64,000 nt of DNA, from contig NZ_JAFKDE010000011.1 in the NCBI RefSeq assembly GCF_017255295.1, forward strand, positions 102,313 to 166,312. The letters run 5' to 3'. This DNA is from Nitratireductor aquimarinus (GTDB lineage Bacteria; Pseudomonadota; Alphaproteobacteria; Rhizobiales; Rhizobiaceae). The notes beneath the pieces were generated by a model. That model was not told where the DNA came from and did not search any database. It worked only from the letters and a program-made list of their open reading frames with translations. How positions within the stretch are numbered: the first letter of the stretch is position 1; the number at the start of each line of letters is the position of its first letter. A program made the position numbers and the translations under genes. Shown here one piece after another: positions 8,179 through 17,093 of this stretch.

Positions 8179-9144
8179 GTGACAGCAGCAACCGGCCACC
8201 ATGTGAAGGGCTTCCCCGAGACCGTCAGCGTCATCGAGGTGGGGCCGCGCGACGGATTGCAATCGGAACCGGAATTCGTGCCGACGGACCGGAAAATCGC
8301 CCTCGTCAACGGGTTGATCGATGCCGGCATCCGTCATCTGGAGGTGACCTCCTTCGTCTCGCCGCGCGCGGTTCCACAACTGCGCGATGCAGCAGACGTT
8401 CTGGCCGGGATCGACCGCTCGAAGGGGGCGGTGCTGACTGCGCTGGTGCCCAACGCAAAGGGCGCGGTTCGTGCAGCCGAGGCCGGCATCGACGCGATGG
8501 TCGTTTTCATGTCGGCGTCGGAGAGCCACAATCTGAAGAATGTGAACCGCACCCGCGCCGAGTCTCTGGAAGGATTTGCGGACATCGTGCGGATTGCCGG
8601 AGAAGCGAACATTCCCGTCTTCGGCGCGATTGCGACGTCGTTTGGCTGCCCGTTTGAGGGCAATGTGCCGGTGAGCGCCATCGTGGACATTGCACGGGCC
8701 TATCGGGACATGGGCATCACCACGCTTTCGCTGGGCGACACCACCGGCATGGCCACGCCGCCGCTGGTGCAGGAGCGCTGCCGCGCGCTTGGCGAGGCGG
8801 TGCCGGAAGCCGACATCGCGCTGCATTTTCACAATACGCGCGGTGTGGGGCTGGCCTGCGTCTATGCCGGGCTTCTGGAAGGCGTGACCCGCTATGAGGC
8901 AAGCATTGGCGGGCTCGGCGGCTGCCCCTTCGCGCCGAATGCGACGGGCAATATCTGCACCGAAGATCTGGTTTACATGCTGGATGAATGCGGCGTGGAA
9001 AGCGGCGTCGATCTCGACAGGCTGATCAGGGTTTCGCGGGAGGCGGAAGCGGTGATCGGGCGCACCCTGCCCGGCCAGGTTATGAAGGCGGGGCCACGGC
9101 TTCAAACCTACGGCATGGACAGTGTTGCGACGGCCAATGGCTGA
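8179..9144 (+). CDS. Hydroxymethylglutaryl-CoA lyase family protein
   Basis: DRE-TIM metallolyase that splits HMG-CoA, or a related 3-hydroxyacyl-CoA such as citramalyl-CoA, to acetyl-CoA plus a keto acid. The 321-aa product has EVGPRDGLQ (catalytic Arg24 and Asp25), the metal ligands in LHFHNTRG, and the loop Cys in GGLGGCPFAP, the HMG-CoA lyase signature. Start GTG 8179 is chosen because GGAGGA lies six bases upstream; an upstream GTG at 8164 contains that ribosome site. The CoA-transferase that follows overlaps by eight bases, suggesting activation then cleavage of an imported acid. Exact substrate unknown. Confidence 0.88.
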   Translation: MTAATGHHVKGFPETVSVIEVGPRDGLQSEPEFVPTDRKIALVNGLIDAGIRHLEVTSFVSPRAVPQLRDAADVLAGIDRSKGAVLTALVPNAKGAVRAAEAGIDAMVVFMSASESHNLKNVNRTRAESLEGFADIVRIAGEANIPVFGAIATSFGCPFEGNVPVSAIVDIARAYRDMGITTLSLGDTTGMATPPLVQERCRALGEAVPEADIALHFHNTRGVGLACVYAGLLEGVTRYEASIGGLGGCPFAPNATGNICTEDLVYMLDECGVESGVDLDRLIRVSREAEAVIGRTLPGQVMKAGPRLQTYGMDSVATANG

Positions 9145-10348
9145 CGGGATGACCGACATGAAAGCGCCTCTCGACGGTATTCGCGTCATCGACCTGACCC
9201 GCGTTCTCTCCGGCCCCTTCTGCACCATGATGCTGGGCGACATGGGCGCGGAAATCATCAAGGTGGAGCCCGCAAAGGGCGATCCTATCCGCGAACAGGG
9301 CACGCTGCGGGATGGGTTTTCCGCCTATTATGCGAGCTTCAACCGCAACAAGAAGTCGGTCGTCATCGATCTTTACAGCGATAGCGGTCGGCAGGTTCTG
9401 GAACGCCTGATCGCCGGCGCGGATGTGCTGGTCGACAATTTTCGTCCCGGCGTGATGGCCAGGATGGGTTTTGGCGAAGAGCGCCTGAAGGCGCTGAACC
9501 CGAAGCTGGTGACCGCCAATGTGAACGGCTACGGCTCGACCGGCCCTTATGTGGAGCGCCCGGCTTTCGACTTCATCGCACAGGCGATGAGCGGGCTGAT
9601 GGGCGTGAACGGTGCGGAAGGCGGGGAACCCATGCGGGTTGCGCAGCCGATCACCGATCTGGTGGCCGGGCTCTACTGCGCTTTCGGCATCGTCAACGCA
9701 CTGCGCGCCCGCGATCTTAATGGCACGGGACAGCATGTGGAAACCGCCATGATGAATGGCGCAATCAGCATGATGGCCTATCTGGCGTCCGAATATTTCA
9801 CCACTGGGGAACTGCCGGCCCGCACCGGAAACGACCACCCGCTGGTCGCCCCTTACGGGCTGTTCCGGGCGAGCGATGGCGAAATTGCGGTGGCTCCATC
9901 GAATGATGTGATCCTGAAGCGCTTTCTCGATGTGCTGGGGCTTGGCCATCTGCTTGAGGACGCGCGCTATGACACGAATGAAAAGCGTTTCGGCCGACGC
10001 GCCGAACTGAACGAGATGATCAACGGCGCGGTCGGCGGCGACACGCAGGAGGCCTGGATTGCGCGCCTGAACGCAGCCGGTGTGCCCTGCGGCAAGGTGC
10101 AGAACCTGGCCGAGGCGCTGAATGACCCGCAGACGCGCGCGCAGAAAATGGTTATCGAGGTGGATCAGCCGAACCATGGGCCGATCCGGATGCTGGGTTT
10201 CCCGGTGAAGCTGAGTGGAACGCCATGCCGATTACGCCACCCCGCCCCCGCACTGGGGGAAGACACCAGGGCGGTTCTGGAAACGAGTGGTTTCTCTGCA
10301 GACGAGATTGAGGCGCTGGCAAGAGAAGGTGCCATCGGTAGAAATTAG
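9137..10348 (+). CDS. Class III CoA-transferase (CaiB/BaiF family)
   Basis: Family III CoA-transferases move CoA between acyl-CoAs and free acids through an aspartyl-CoA thioester. This 403-aa protein has the N-terminal [33 protein letters not shown] and NKKSVVIDL motifs. The likely catalytic Asp145 is in [12 protein letters not shown], and [14 protein letters not shown] and GVPCGKV follow later. ATG 9137 overlaps the lyase stop by eight bases; ATG 9149 is possible. Context suggests it activates the acid that the upstream lyase cleaves. Confidence 0.9.
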   Translation: MADGMTDMKAPLDGIRVIDLTRVLSGPFCTMMLGDMGAEIIKVEPAKGDPIREQGTLRDGFSAYYASFNRNKKSVVIDLYSDSGRQVLERLIAGADVLVDNFRPGVMARMGFGEERLKALNPKLVTANVNGYGSTGPYVERPAFDFIAQAMSGLMGVNGAEGGEPMRVAQPITDLVAGLYCAFGIVNALRARDLNGTGQHVETAMMNGAISMMAYLASEYFTTGELPARTGNDHPLVAPYGLFRASDGEIAVAPSNDVILKRFLDVLGLGHLLEDARYDTNEKRFGRRAELNEMINGAVGGDTQEAWIARLNAAGVPCGKVQNLAEALNDPQTRAQKMVIEVDQPNHGPIRMLGFPVKLSGTPCRLRHPAPALGEDTRAVLETSGFSADEIEALAREGAIGRN

Positions 10349-10434
10349 GCTGTGGCATTCAACGCGCCACCCTTGGATCGGCGTTGAACGGCACCCATAT
10401 GCCGGGGAGTGTCCTGCCCCTCCGGAGTTTCCCC

Positions 10435-11439
10435 ATGGTTCCGTTTTCCGTTCTCGATCTGGCTCCCGTTCCCGACGGTTCGAGTGTTGGAGACGCCCTG
10501 CGCAATACGCTTGATCTGGCGCGCCACACCGAGAGCTGGGGTTATCGCCGTTTCTGGCTGGCCGAACACCACAATATGAGCGGCATTGCCAGTGCGGCCA
10601 CCGCAGTGCTGATCGGCCAGGTGGCGGCGGCGACACAGTCGATCCGCGTTGGCGCGGGCGGCGTGATGCTGCCGAACCATGCGCCGCTGGTCATCGCAGA
10701 ACAGTTCGGCACGCTCGCGACGCTTTATCCCGACCGCATCGACCTCGGTCTTGGTCGCGCGCCCGGCACCGACATGGCGACGGCGCGGGCGCTGCGGCGC
10801 GGGCTGGAAGATGGCGACGGCTTTCCGCGCGACGTGATGGAACTGATGGCCTATCTCGGCGACGGGCAGCCCGGCCAGCAAGTGCGCGCCATTCCCGGCG
10901 CGGGCACGCATGTGCCGATCTGGATTCTCGGTTCAAGCCTTTATGGCGCGCAGCTTGCGGCGCATCTGGGCCTGCCCTACGCCTTCGCCTCGCATTTTGC
11001 ACCCGCGGCGCTGGAACAGGCGAGCGAGATCTATCGCCAGACCTTCCGTCCTTCGGAGCACCTGGAGAAGCCGTATTTCATGATGGCGCTGAACGTTTTT
11101 GCAGCCGATACGGACGCGGAAGGCATGTTCCTGAAGTCCTCCATGCAGCAGGCTTTTGCCAATCTGCGCCTCGGGCGGCCAGGCCCCCTGCCCCGGCCGA
11201 TGGAGAATGTGGAAGCAACATTCGACCCGGCAATCGCGGCAGGTGTGGCGCAGGCGCTGGCCTGCACGGCGGCGGGCAGCCCGGATACGGTGCGCGATGC
11301 GCTGCATGGTTTCATCACCCGCTACGGGCCGGATGAAATCATCATCACCGGCCAGATCCACGACCCTGAGGCGCGCCTCAAATCCTTCCGGATCGCGGCG
11401 GAAATTCTTTCTGAAACCCGGGCTTCGCAGGAGGCCTGA
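10435..11439 (+). CDS. LLM-class flavin-dependent oxidoreductase, luciferase-like group 1
   Basis: Bacterial-luciferase-fold TIM-barrel protein of the family often annotated as alkanal monooxygenase alpha-like. The 334-aa product has the group features [10 protein letters not shown] at the N-terminus, [49 protein letters not shown] and [12 protein letters not shown]. Most members have no known substrate and only some are true monooxygenases. ATG 10435 has GGAG eight bases upstream and begins the conserved domain. It follows the CoA-transferase by about 85 bases and may or may not belong to that unit. Confidence 0.85.
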   Translation: MVPFSVLDLAPVPDGSSVGDALRNTLDLARHTESWGYRRFWLAEHHNMSGIASAATAVLIGQVAAATQSIRVGAGGVMLPNHAPLVIAEQFGTLATLYPDRIDLGLGRAPGTDMATARALRRGLEDGDGFPRDVMELMAYLGDGQPGQQVRAIPGAGTHVPIWILGSSLYGAQLAAHLGLPYAFASHFAPAALEQASEIYRQTFRPSEHLEKPYFMMALNVFAADTDAEGMFLKSSMQQAFANLRLGRPGPLPRPMENVEATFDPAIAAGVAQALACTAAGSPDTVRDALHGFITRYGPDEIIITGQIHDPEARLKSFRIAAEILSETRASQEA

Positions 11440-11637
11440 GGTCACAGGATGACCCCATAACAGCTCTGTTAGAGATATGCTTTAAGCCTGAACTGATCCA
11501 AGGATTTTGGAAAATTTGGTCTGATCGACCTTGAAATCGGCAAATTAAGACCAAACGAGTTTTTGCTCCTGTTATCGTCAAGTGAACAAGAGCGCGGGGA
11601 AAACGCGCCTTTCTTCGAACGATAATGGGAGAGAGAC
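11440..11637 (+). other. nhaC leader region with an inverted repeat
   Basis: This 198-bp gap is AT-richer than its neighbours. It contains an 8-bp inverted repeat, TTTGGTCT at 11515 and AGACCAAA at 11548, separated by 25 bases. It presumably holds the nhaC promoter. The repeat could be an operator or an RNA hairpin; I cannot decide which. Confidence 0.35.
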
Positions 11638-13149
11638 ATGTCGTCCTCGCAAAAGGCATTGCCGAGCTTACCGCTTGCGCTCACGCCGGTGCTGCTCACG
11701 CTCATCGTGCTTGGCGTACAGCTATTCTACTTCGACGATTTCACCCCGCATGTGCCATTGGCCATAGGGCTGGCGATTACCGGCCTTGTCGGCGTCAAGC
11801 TGGGGTTTGACTGGGAAGACATCGAAAAGGGCGTGTTCCACGTCATCCACGTGTCACTGCCTTCCGTTTCGGTTCTGATCACGGTTGGCATGATCATCGG
11901 CGTGTGGATCGCGAGCGGCACGGTGCCGACGCTGATCTATTACGGTCTCACCATCCTGTCTCCGCAGATATTCCTCGCCGCCGCCATGCTTTTGTGCGCG
12001 GTCGTTTCGCTGTCGCTGGGAACCTCGTGGGGCACGGTCGGCACGGTCGGCCTGGCGCTGATGGGCATTGGCGCGGGATTCGGCATACCCGTCTACTGGA
12101 CGGCAGGCGCGGTGGTTTCCGGCGCGTTCTTCGGCGACAAGGTTTCGCCGCTCTCCGACACGACGAACCTTGCTCCGGCGGTGACGGGTGTCGACGTGTT
12201 CTCGCATATCAAGAACATGATGCCGACGACTATCCCCTCCATGCTGATTGCGCTCGGTATCTACCTTTTCGCCGGCTATGCGCTGATCGAGTCCGGCGGT
12301 GCATCCTTTGACAAGATCACCGCGATCACCTCGTCGCTGCAGGACAATTTCGTGATTTCGCCCTGGCTGCTTCTGCCGGCCATTCTGGTGATCGCGCTGG
12401 CCGTGAAGCGCATGCCGCCTATCCCCTCTCTTTTTGCAGGCGTTCTGGCTGGCGGCCTGACGGCGATGCTCGTGCAGGGCGTCGGGCTGCATGATGTCTT
12501 CACCTACGCCAATAGCGGCTACAAGATCGACACGGGTGTGAGCGAAATCGACTCGCTGCTCAATCGCGGCGGCATCCAGTCGATGATGTGGACGATCTCA
12601 CTGGTGCTGATCGCGCTCGGCTTTGGCGGGGCTCTGGAGAAGACCGGCTGCCTGGAGACGATCATCCGCGCCATCATGATGAAGGTGAAGAGCTTCGCCG
12701 GCATCCAGACGGCTGCCGTCGGCACCTCCATGGCGACCAATCTGGTAGCAGGCGATCCCTATCTTTCCATCGCGCTGCCAGGCCGCATGTATGCGCCGGT
12801 CTATCGCGGCATGGGCTATTCCACGCTCAACCTGTCGCGGGCGATCGAGGAAGGCGGTACGCTGATTTCGCCGCTGGTTCCGTGGAATGCTGGCGGCGCA
12901 TTCGTCATCAGCGCGCTGGCGCTCGGCGTCTCGGACGGGCATCTGGAGAACCTGCTCTACATTCCGCTCGCCTTTGCCTGCTGGCTCTCACCGGTGATCG
13001 GGCTCGTCTATGCCTATACGGGGCTTTTCTCGCCACGGGCGAGCGAGGCGGAGATACAGGGCTGGCACGATAGCGGTGAGACCATCGCTGACCTGAGCGA
13101 CCATGGCTGGGAGACACCCGCCATACCGAGCACGACACCGGCGGAATAA
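11638..13149 (+). CDS. nhaC: Na+/H+ antiporter NhaC
   Basis: Inner-membrane antiporter that exports sodium in exchange for protons. The 503-aa protein has about twelve hydrophobic segments. NhaC-family motifs include SLSLGTSWGTVGTVGLALMG, GAVVSGAFFGDKVSPLSDTTNLAP near residue 165, and the later NLVAGDPYLSIALPGRMY and EEGGTLISPLVPWNAGG. A GGGAGAGA ribosome site precedes ATG 11638. Single-gene unit by spacing. Some NhaC-family members exchange malate/lactate or amines, so sodium is the default rather than proven. Confidence 0.9.
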   Translation: MSSSQKALPSLPLALTPVLLTLIVLGVQLFYFDDFTPHVPLAIGLAITGLVGVKLGFDWEDIEKGVFHVIHVSLPSVSVLITVGMIIGVWIASGTVPTLIYYGLTILSPQIFLAAAMLLCAVVSLSLGTSWGTVGTVGLALMGIGAGFGIPVYWTAGAVVSGAFFGDKVSPLSDTTNLAPAVTGVDVFSHIKNMMPTTIPSMLIALGIYLFAGYALIESGGASFDKITAITSSLQDNFVISPWLLLPAILVIALAVKRMPPIPSLFAGVLAGGLTAMLVQGVGLHDVFTYANSGYKIDTGVSEIDSLLNRGGIQSMMWTISLVLIALGFGGALEKTGCLETIIRAIMMKVKSFAGIQTAAVGTSMATNLVAGDPYLSIALPGRMYAPVYRGMGYSTLNLSRAIEEGGTLISPLVPWNAGGAFVISALALGVSDGHLENLLYIPLAFACWLSPVIGLVYAYTGLFSPRASEAEIQGWHDSGETIADLSDHGWETPAIPSTTPAE

Positions 13150-13164
13150 GCCGCTGTGACACGG

Positions 13165-13209
13165 ACAGGCCCCTTGGATGGACGCGCGGCGATCTACGGG
13201 GCCTGTTTC
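13165..13209 (+). terminator. Possible terminator hairpin after nhaC
   Basis: ACAGGCCCC pairs perfectly with GGGGCCTGT 24 bases later and is followed by TTTC. It lies just past the nhaC stop and just before the convergent phosphatase gene end. The loop is long and the T-run short, so efficiency is uncertain. Confidence 0.4.
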
Positions 13210-13213
13210 ACAT

Positions 13214-13720
13214 TCAGCGGGCGGGGTAGTGAAACGGCTCGCCCGCAAAAGCTTCTGCGCCACGGCCGATCTGGTGGATCGCGCGGATCATCCGGCCTTC
13301 GCGCTCAAGGAGCCGGTCGCCCAGTGCGACGATGCGCCGGTTGGGCGTGGCGCTCGGGGCGCGCTCGCGCAGCATCTGCGCAAGGGCGAATTCGTCCATC
13401 TCGCGGGCGAAGGCGTTGGCGATGACATAGGCGGCGGCCGTGGAGCGGCTGATGCCCGCATAGCAATGCACGACCATTGGCGAGCGCCAGTCCCAGTCCT
13501 GTGCGAAATCGAGCAGGCGTTCGACATGATCGAGTTCCGGCGCGATGAGGCCGGGACGCAGATCCGCGATGTCGTGCATGGCGAGATGCAGGCGGTTCGG
13601 CACGGCGCTGGCATCATCCAGAGCCGGGGGCTCGCCGTTCGAGGTGAGCGAAATCATGTGCTGTGCGCCGGTGGCCTTGAGCATGCGCTGTAGATGCGCG
13701 CCGGGGCAGACATAAAGCAT
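13214..13720 (-). CDS. Tyrosine-phosphatase-like protein coupled to cobD
   Basis: The 168-aa protein has the cysteine-phosphatase P-loop HCYAGISRS (His85, Cys86, Arg92) followed by TAAAYVIAN, and a plausible general-acid Asp50 in AMHDIAD. It is therefore a small protein-tyrosine or dual-specificity-type phosphatase. Its start overlaps the cobD stop by one base (TAATG), so it is co-translated with a cobalamin gene. No dedicated alpha-ribazole-phosphate phosphatase is visible in the cluster, so a small-molecule role in B12 synthesis is a reasonable hypothesis, not a demonstrated one. A general phosphotyrosine phosphatase is the alternative. Confidence 0.8.
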   Translation of the reverse strand: MLYVCPGAHLQRMLKATGAQHMISLTSNGEPPALDDASAVPNRLHLAMHDIADLRPGLIAPELDHVERLLDFAQDWDWRSPMVVHCYAGISRSTAAAYVIANAFAREMDEFALAQMLRERAPSATPNRRIVALGDRLLEREGRMIRAIHQIGRGAEAFAGEPFHYPAR

Positions 13721-14766
13721 TATGCCCCTCCCCCGTCCCGGCTTTGAAGTGCGGCGCGCACGCGCTCGAAAGCCTCATCATCGCCCGGCAGGCCGATGCG
13801 CAGGCAATCCGGCCGTCCGGCGAAGCGCCGAACGAGAATGCCGCTGCGGCCAAGATGATCGAAAAGATCCGCCGCGCGCGGATGGCGCAGGAAGCGGAAG
13901 AGATCCGTTCCGCCTGCGATGGTCAGACCCTTTTCGTGAAAGAGCGCGTCGAGACGTAAGCGCTCTGCTTCGAGCCTCTGGCGCATGGCGCTTTGCCAGC
14001 CATGGTCTGCAAGCGCCTCGAGCCCGGCGTGGAGGGCCGGCCCTGCAACAGCCCACGGACCGAGCCAGCCTGAGAGTTTTTGGGCGCGTTCAATGGAGGT
14101 GAGCGCGAACCCCAGGCGCAGGCCTGCGAGACCGAAGAACTTTCCGAACGAGCGCAGCACGAGGATGTTGCCGGCTTCCAGATCGCCGGCGAGGCTTTCG
14201 GCCTGCGGGCCGACATCCATGAAGGCCTCATCGACCACCAGAACGCCGCCATTGCCGCGCAGGCTTGCGGCGAGATCGAGAAGGTCGCTTCGACCGATCA
14301 GCCGCCCGTCGGGATTGTTTGGATTGACCACCACGGCGAGCCGCGCGCCACGAAGCGCATCGAAGCTCTCCACCTCTTCGACCGCATGCCCGGCCAGTGC
14401 GGCTGCGCGCGCGTGTTCGGCATAGGTGGGGCCGAGAATGCGGGCCGGGCCGGGTGCCAGAAGCGATGCGACCAGCGGGAGAAGAAGCTGCGTTCCGGGC
14501 GCGGCGATGACGTTTGCCGCAGACGGCGCGCCGTAATGCCGGGCCGCGTGCCCGGTCAGCGCGGCAATGTCGGCTTCTTCGGGCAGGCGCTCGACGGCGC
14601 TGGCAGGCAGGGGCGAAAAAGGATAGGGGTGCGGGTTGATGCCGGTGGACAGGTCGAGCCAGGGCGTCGGCGCGTCTGGAAACTGCGCCGAAGCCCGAAC
14701 GAGACTGCCGCCGTGATCGGTTACCTTCTCCGCCGCCCGGTCAGCCAGTCGAGGCCTGATGTCCAT
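13720..14766 (-). CDS. cobD: Threonine-phosphate decarboxylase CobD (CobC in Pseudomonas nomenclature)
   Basis: PLP-dependent aspartate-aminotransferase-fold enzyme that supplies the aminopropanol phosphate linker of cobalamin. The 348-aa product shows DHGGSLVRA at the N-terminus, WLDLSTGINPHPYP, VVVNPNNPDGR, and the PLP lysine Lys209 in SFGKFFGLAGLRLGF. Start 14766 places the conserved HGG about 18 residues in. This start overlaps the divergent cbiB start codon by eight bases, an unusually tight head-to-head arrangement. Confidence 0.92.
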   Translation of the reverse strand: MDIRPRLADRAAEKVTDHGGSLVRASAQFPDAPTPWLDLSTGINPHPYPFSPLPASAVERLPEEADIAALTGHAARHYGAPSAANVIAAPGTQLLLPLVASLLAPGPARILGPTYAEHARAAALAGHAVEEVESFDALRGARLAVVVNPNNPDGRLIGRSDLLDLAASLRGNGGVLVVDEAFMDVGPQAESLAGDLEAGNILVLRSFGKFFGLAGLRLGFALTSIERAQKLSGWLGPWAVAGPALHAGLEALADHGWQSAMRQRLEAERLRLDALFHEKGLTIAGGTDLFRFLRHPRAADLFDHLGRSGILVRRFAGRPDCLRIGLPGDDEAFERVRAALQSRDGGGA

Positions 14767-15727
14767 TCTGATCGCCCTTTCATCCATGCTGGTCGAGCTC
14801 GCCATCGGTTATCCGCAGCAGCTCTTTCGCCTGATCGGTCATCCCGTCACCTGGATTGGCCGTCTTATCGCGCTGGCGGACGCGCGATGCAATGTTGAAA
14901 CCCTTTCTCCCGGTGCGCGCCGCCTGAATGGCGCGCTTGCGCTGGTCGGCATTCTGATGCTCGCAGGTCTGGCCGGCTGGTTCATCCAGACGGCCCTTTC
15001 CGGCTGGGCCGGGCTGCTGGTCGCCGCTCTTGCCGGCAGTTCGCTGATCGCCCAGCGGAGCCTTGCAAGCCATGTGAAAGCGGTGGCGGACGGGCTGGAC
15101 GCCGGCGGGCTTCCGGAAGGCCGAAAAGCGGTTTCGCAGATCGTTGGCCGGGACCCCGAAAGCCTTGATGAGGCCGGGGTTTCGCGCGCGGCCATCGAGA
15201 GCCTTGCCGAAAACTGCTCCGACGGCGTGGTTGCGCCGGTGTTCTGGCTGGCGGTTGGCGGACTGGCGGGCGGCGCGCTCTACAAGGCTGCGAACACGGC
15301 CGATTCCATGATCGGCCACAAGACCGCGCGGCATCTTCATTTCGGCTGGGCGGCGGCGCGTTTCGACGATCTGATCAACCTCCCCGCTTCGCGCCTGACG
15401 GCGTTTCTCTTCATTGCCGCCGCGTTCTTCATGCGTGATGCCTCGGCCGGAGCGGCATGGCGCGCGGTGCGCCGCGATGCGCGCCATCATCGCTCGCCCA
15501 ATGCGGGCTGGCCGGAAGCGGCGATGGCGGGCGCGCTGGGCCTCGCCCTTGCCGGCCCGCGCCGCTATGGTGGCGAGGTGGTGGATGACGCGGTGATGGG
15601 CGATGGCGGCCGCCGCGCCGCCAATGCCGGCGACATCCGCCGGGCGCTCACGCTCTATCGGATTGCAGACGGGCTTTTGATCGGGCTTGTGGCGCTTGCC
15701 GCCGGGCTCTGGCATCTGGCTTTCTGA
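14759..15727 (+). CDS. cbiB: Adenosylcobinamide-phosphate synthase CbiB
   Basis: Inner-membrane enzyme (CobD in Pseudomonas nomenclature) that attaches aminopropanol or its phosphate to adenosylcobyric acid. The 322-aa protein has several membrane segments. Family motifs are HPVTWIGRLI near residue 30, ESLAENCSDGVVAPVFW near 145, KAANTADSMIGHKT, ARFDDLINLPASRL, and NAGWPEAAMAGALGLALAGPRRYGG. ATG 14759 gives the expected N-terminus. The start codon region overlaps that of cobD on the other strand. Confidence 0.93.
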   Translation: MSILIALSSMLVELAIGYPQQLFRLIGHPVTWIGRLIALADARCNVETLSPGARRLNGALALVGILMLAGLAGWFIQTALSGWAGLLVAALAGSSLIAQRSLASHVKAVADGLDAGGLPEGRKAVSQIVGRDPESLDEAGVSRAAIESLAENCSDGVVAPVFWLAVGGLAGGALYKAANTADSMIGHKTARHLHFGWAAARFDDLINLPASRLTAFLFIAAAFFMRDASAGAAWRAVRRDARHHRSPNAGWPEAAMAGALGLALAGPRRYGGEVVDDAVMGDGGRRAANAGDIRRALTLYRIADGLLIGLVALAAGLWHLAF

Positions 15728-15790
15728 GATTGGCGGATTGGGGCGGAGGCGTGGGGGCCGATTGCCACGCTCTCTGATCTTCTGGCAACT

Positions 15791-15935
15791 ACGTGGTGCG
15801 TGGTTCGACAGGCTCACCATGAGGGAGGGGGAGGCGCTGCAACTCCGTTCTCCATGTTGATGAACAGGCTTTCAGGACACCACCTCCCTCATGGGAGCCT
15901 CCTGAGCCTGTCGAAGGCGAACCACGCACCACCTC
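15791..15935. repeat. Long inverted repeat with GACAGGCTCA core
   Basis: Left arm 15791-15831 (GTGGTGCGTGGTTCGACAGG) and right arm 15879-15935 are inverted copies of about 40 bases with small indels. It lies between the convergent ends of cbiB and cobO. The core TTCGACAGGCTCA also forms the element at 33894-34071. This matches a common dispersed palindrome of alphaproteobacterial genomes and could act as a bidirectional terminator. Confidence 0.7.
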
Positions 15936-15948
15936 AAAGCAGGGCGAT

Positions 15949-16563
15949 CTAAAACTCGATGCCCTTCTGCGCTTTCACACCAGCGGCGAAGTGGTGTTTT
16001 ACCTGCCCCATTTCGGTGACGAGATCGGCGGCCTCGGTGAGTGCTGGCTTGGCGTTGCGGCCGGTCACGACCACATGAAGGTCGTCACGCCGGTTGGTCA
16101 GCGTGGTCACGACGCGTTCAAGATCGAGATAGTCGTAGCGCAGTGCGATGTTCAGCTCGTCGAGAACGACAAGACCGATCGTCGGATCGGCCATCAGTTC
16201 CTCGGCCTTTTCCCACGCCCGCTCGGCGGCGGCGATGTCGCGCTGGAGATCCTGTGTTTCCCAGGTGAAGCCCTCGCCCATTGTGTGCCAGGAGACCTGA
16301 TCGCCAAAGGCGGCGAAGGCATCCTTCTCACCGCAATGCCATGCGCCCTTGATGAACTGCACGACACCGACGCGGCGGCCATGGCCGAGCATGCGCAGCG
16401 CAAGACCGAAGGCAGCGGTGGACTTGCCCTTGCCCGGCCCCGTATTGACGATCAGAAGCCCCTTTTCGACCGTCTTGTCGCGCACCTCGGCATCCTGAAC
16501 GGCCTTACGTTTGGCCATTTTTGCCTTGTGGCGCCCGGCTTCGTTTGCGTCGATCTCTCGCAT
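15949..16563 (-). CDS. cobO: Cob(I)yrinic acid a,c-diamide adenosyltransferase CobO
   Basis: Transfers the adenosyl group of ATP to cob(I)yrinate a,c-diamide. The 204-aa protein has the P-loop GPGKGKST at residues 42-49, GRRVGVVQFIKGAW, and the Walker-B-like VVLDELNIAL, with the conserved Arg/Tyr block LRYDYLDLE. It starts one base after the cobU stop and ends the riboswitch-led hupE-cobU-cobO unit. Confidence 0.95.
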   Translation of the reverse strand: MREIDANEAGRHKAKMAKRKAVQDAEVRDKTVEKGLLIVNTGPGKGKSTAAFGLALRMLGHGRRVGVVQFIKGAWHCGEKDAFAAFGDQVSWHTMGEGFTWETQDLQRDIAAAERAWEKAEELMADPTIGLVVLDELNIALRYDYLDLERVVTTLTNRRDDLHVVVTGRNAKPALTEAADLVTEMGQVKHHFAAGVKAQKGIEF

Positions 16564-16564
16564 G

Positions 16565-17077
16565 TCACTTCACTTTCATGGGCAGGCCGGCAACCACCAG
16601 CGTGACGCTGTCGGCAGCGGCGGCGACTTTCTGGTTCAGGAACCCCGCCTCATCGCGGAAACGGCGTCCGAGCGGGGTTTCGGGCACGATGCCGAAGCCG
16701 ACTTCATTGGAAACGAGAACCGTGGTTCCCTCTCTTGCGGCAAGAGCTGCAAGCAGTCGCTCGGCGGCAGGTTTTAGCTCTTGGTCGTTGAGCATGAGAT
16801 TGCTGAGCCACAGGGTGAGGCAATCGACCAGAACCGTTTCGCGGGCAGGCAGGGTTTGAAGCACGCCCGGCAGGTCGAGCGGGGCGTCGTGCGTCTGCCA
16901 CGCCCCCGCCCCTTTGCGCCGCGCGCGGTGAATGGCGATGCGCTCGCGCATCTCGTCATCGAAGGCCTGGGCCGTGGCGATGTAGTGCCAGGGCGCGGGC
17001 GCGGCTTCGATCAGCGTTTCGGCATGGCGGCTCTTGCCGGAGCGCGCGCCGCCCAGAACGAAATGAAGTGAACGCAT
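16565..17077 (-). CDS. cobU: Adenosylcobinamide kinase / cobinamide-phosphate guanylyltransferase CobU (CobP)
   Basis: Bifunctional enzyme that phosphorylates adenosylcobinamide and adds GMP, preparing the nucleotide loop. The 170-aa product has the P-loop GGARSGKS at residues 9-16, the IATAQAFDDEMRERIAIHRARR guanylylation region with its conserved histidine, and VLVDCLTLWLSNLM. ATG 17077 was preferred over 17116 because it directly precedes the P-loop strand. It lies 16 bases after hupE. Confidence 0.93.
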   Translation of the reverse strand: MRSLHFVLGGARSGKSRHAETLIEAAPAPWHYIATAQAFDDEMRERIAIHRARRKGAGAWQTHDAPLDLPGVLQTLPARETVLVDCLTLWLSNLMLNDQELKPAAERLLAALAAREGTTVLVSNEVGFGIVPETPLGRRFRDEAGFLNQKVAAAADSVTLVVAGLPMKVK

Positions 17078-17093
17078 CGTCAGATCCGCTGGC

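Noticed and set aside
8029..9303. N-terminal extension of the GntR regulator to 655 aa
   Set aside because: The extra part lies wholly antisense to the lyase gene and has no similarity to regulators; the HTH begins after 8028.
13738..14898. Plus-strand frames opposite cobD
   Set aside because: They overlap a PLP enzyme with an intact active site and carry no recognisable domain.
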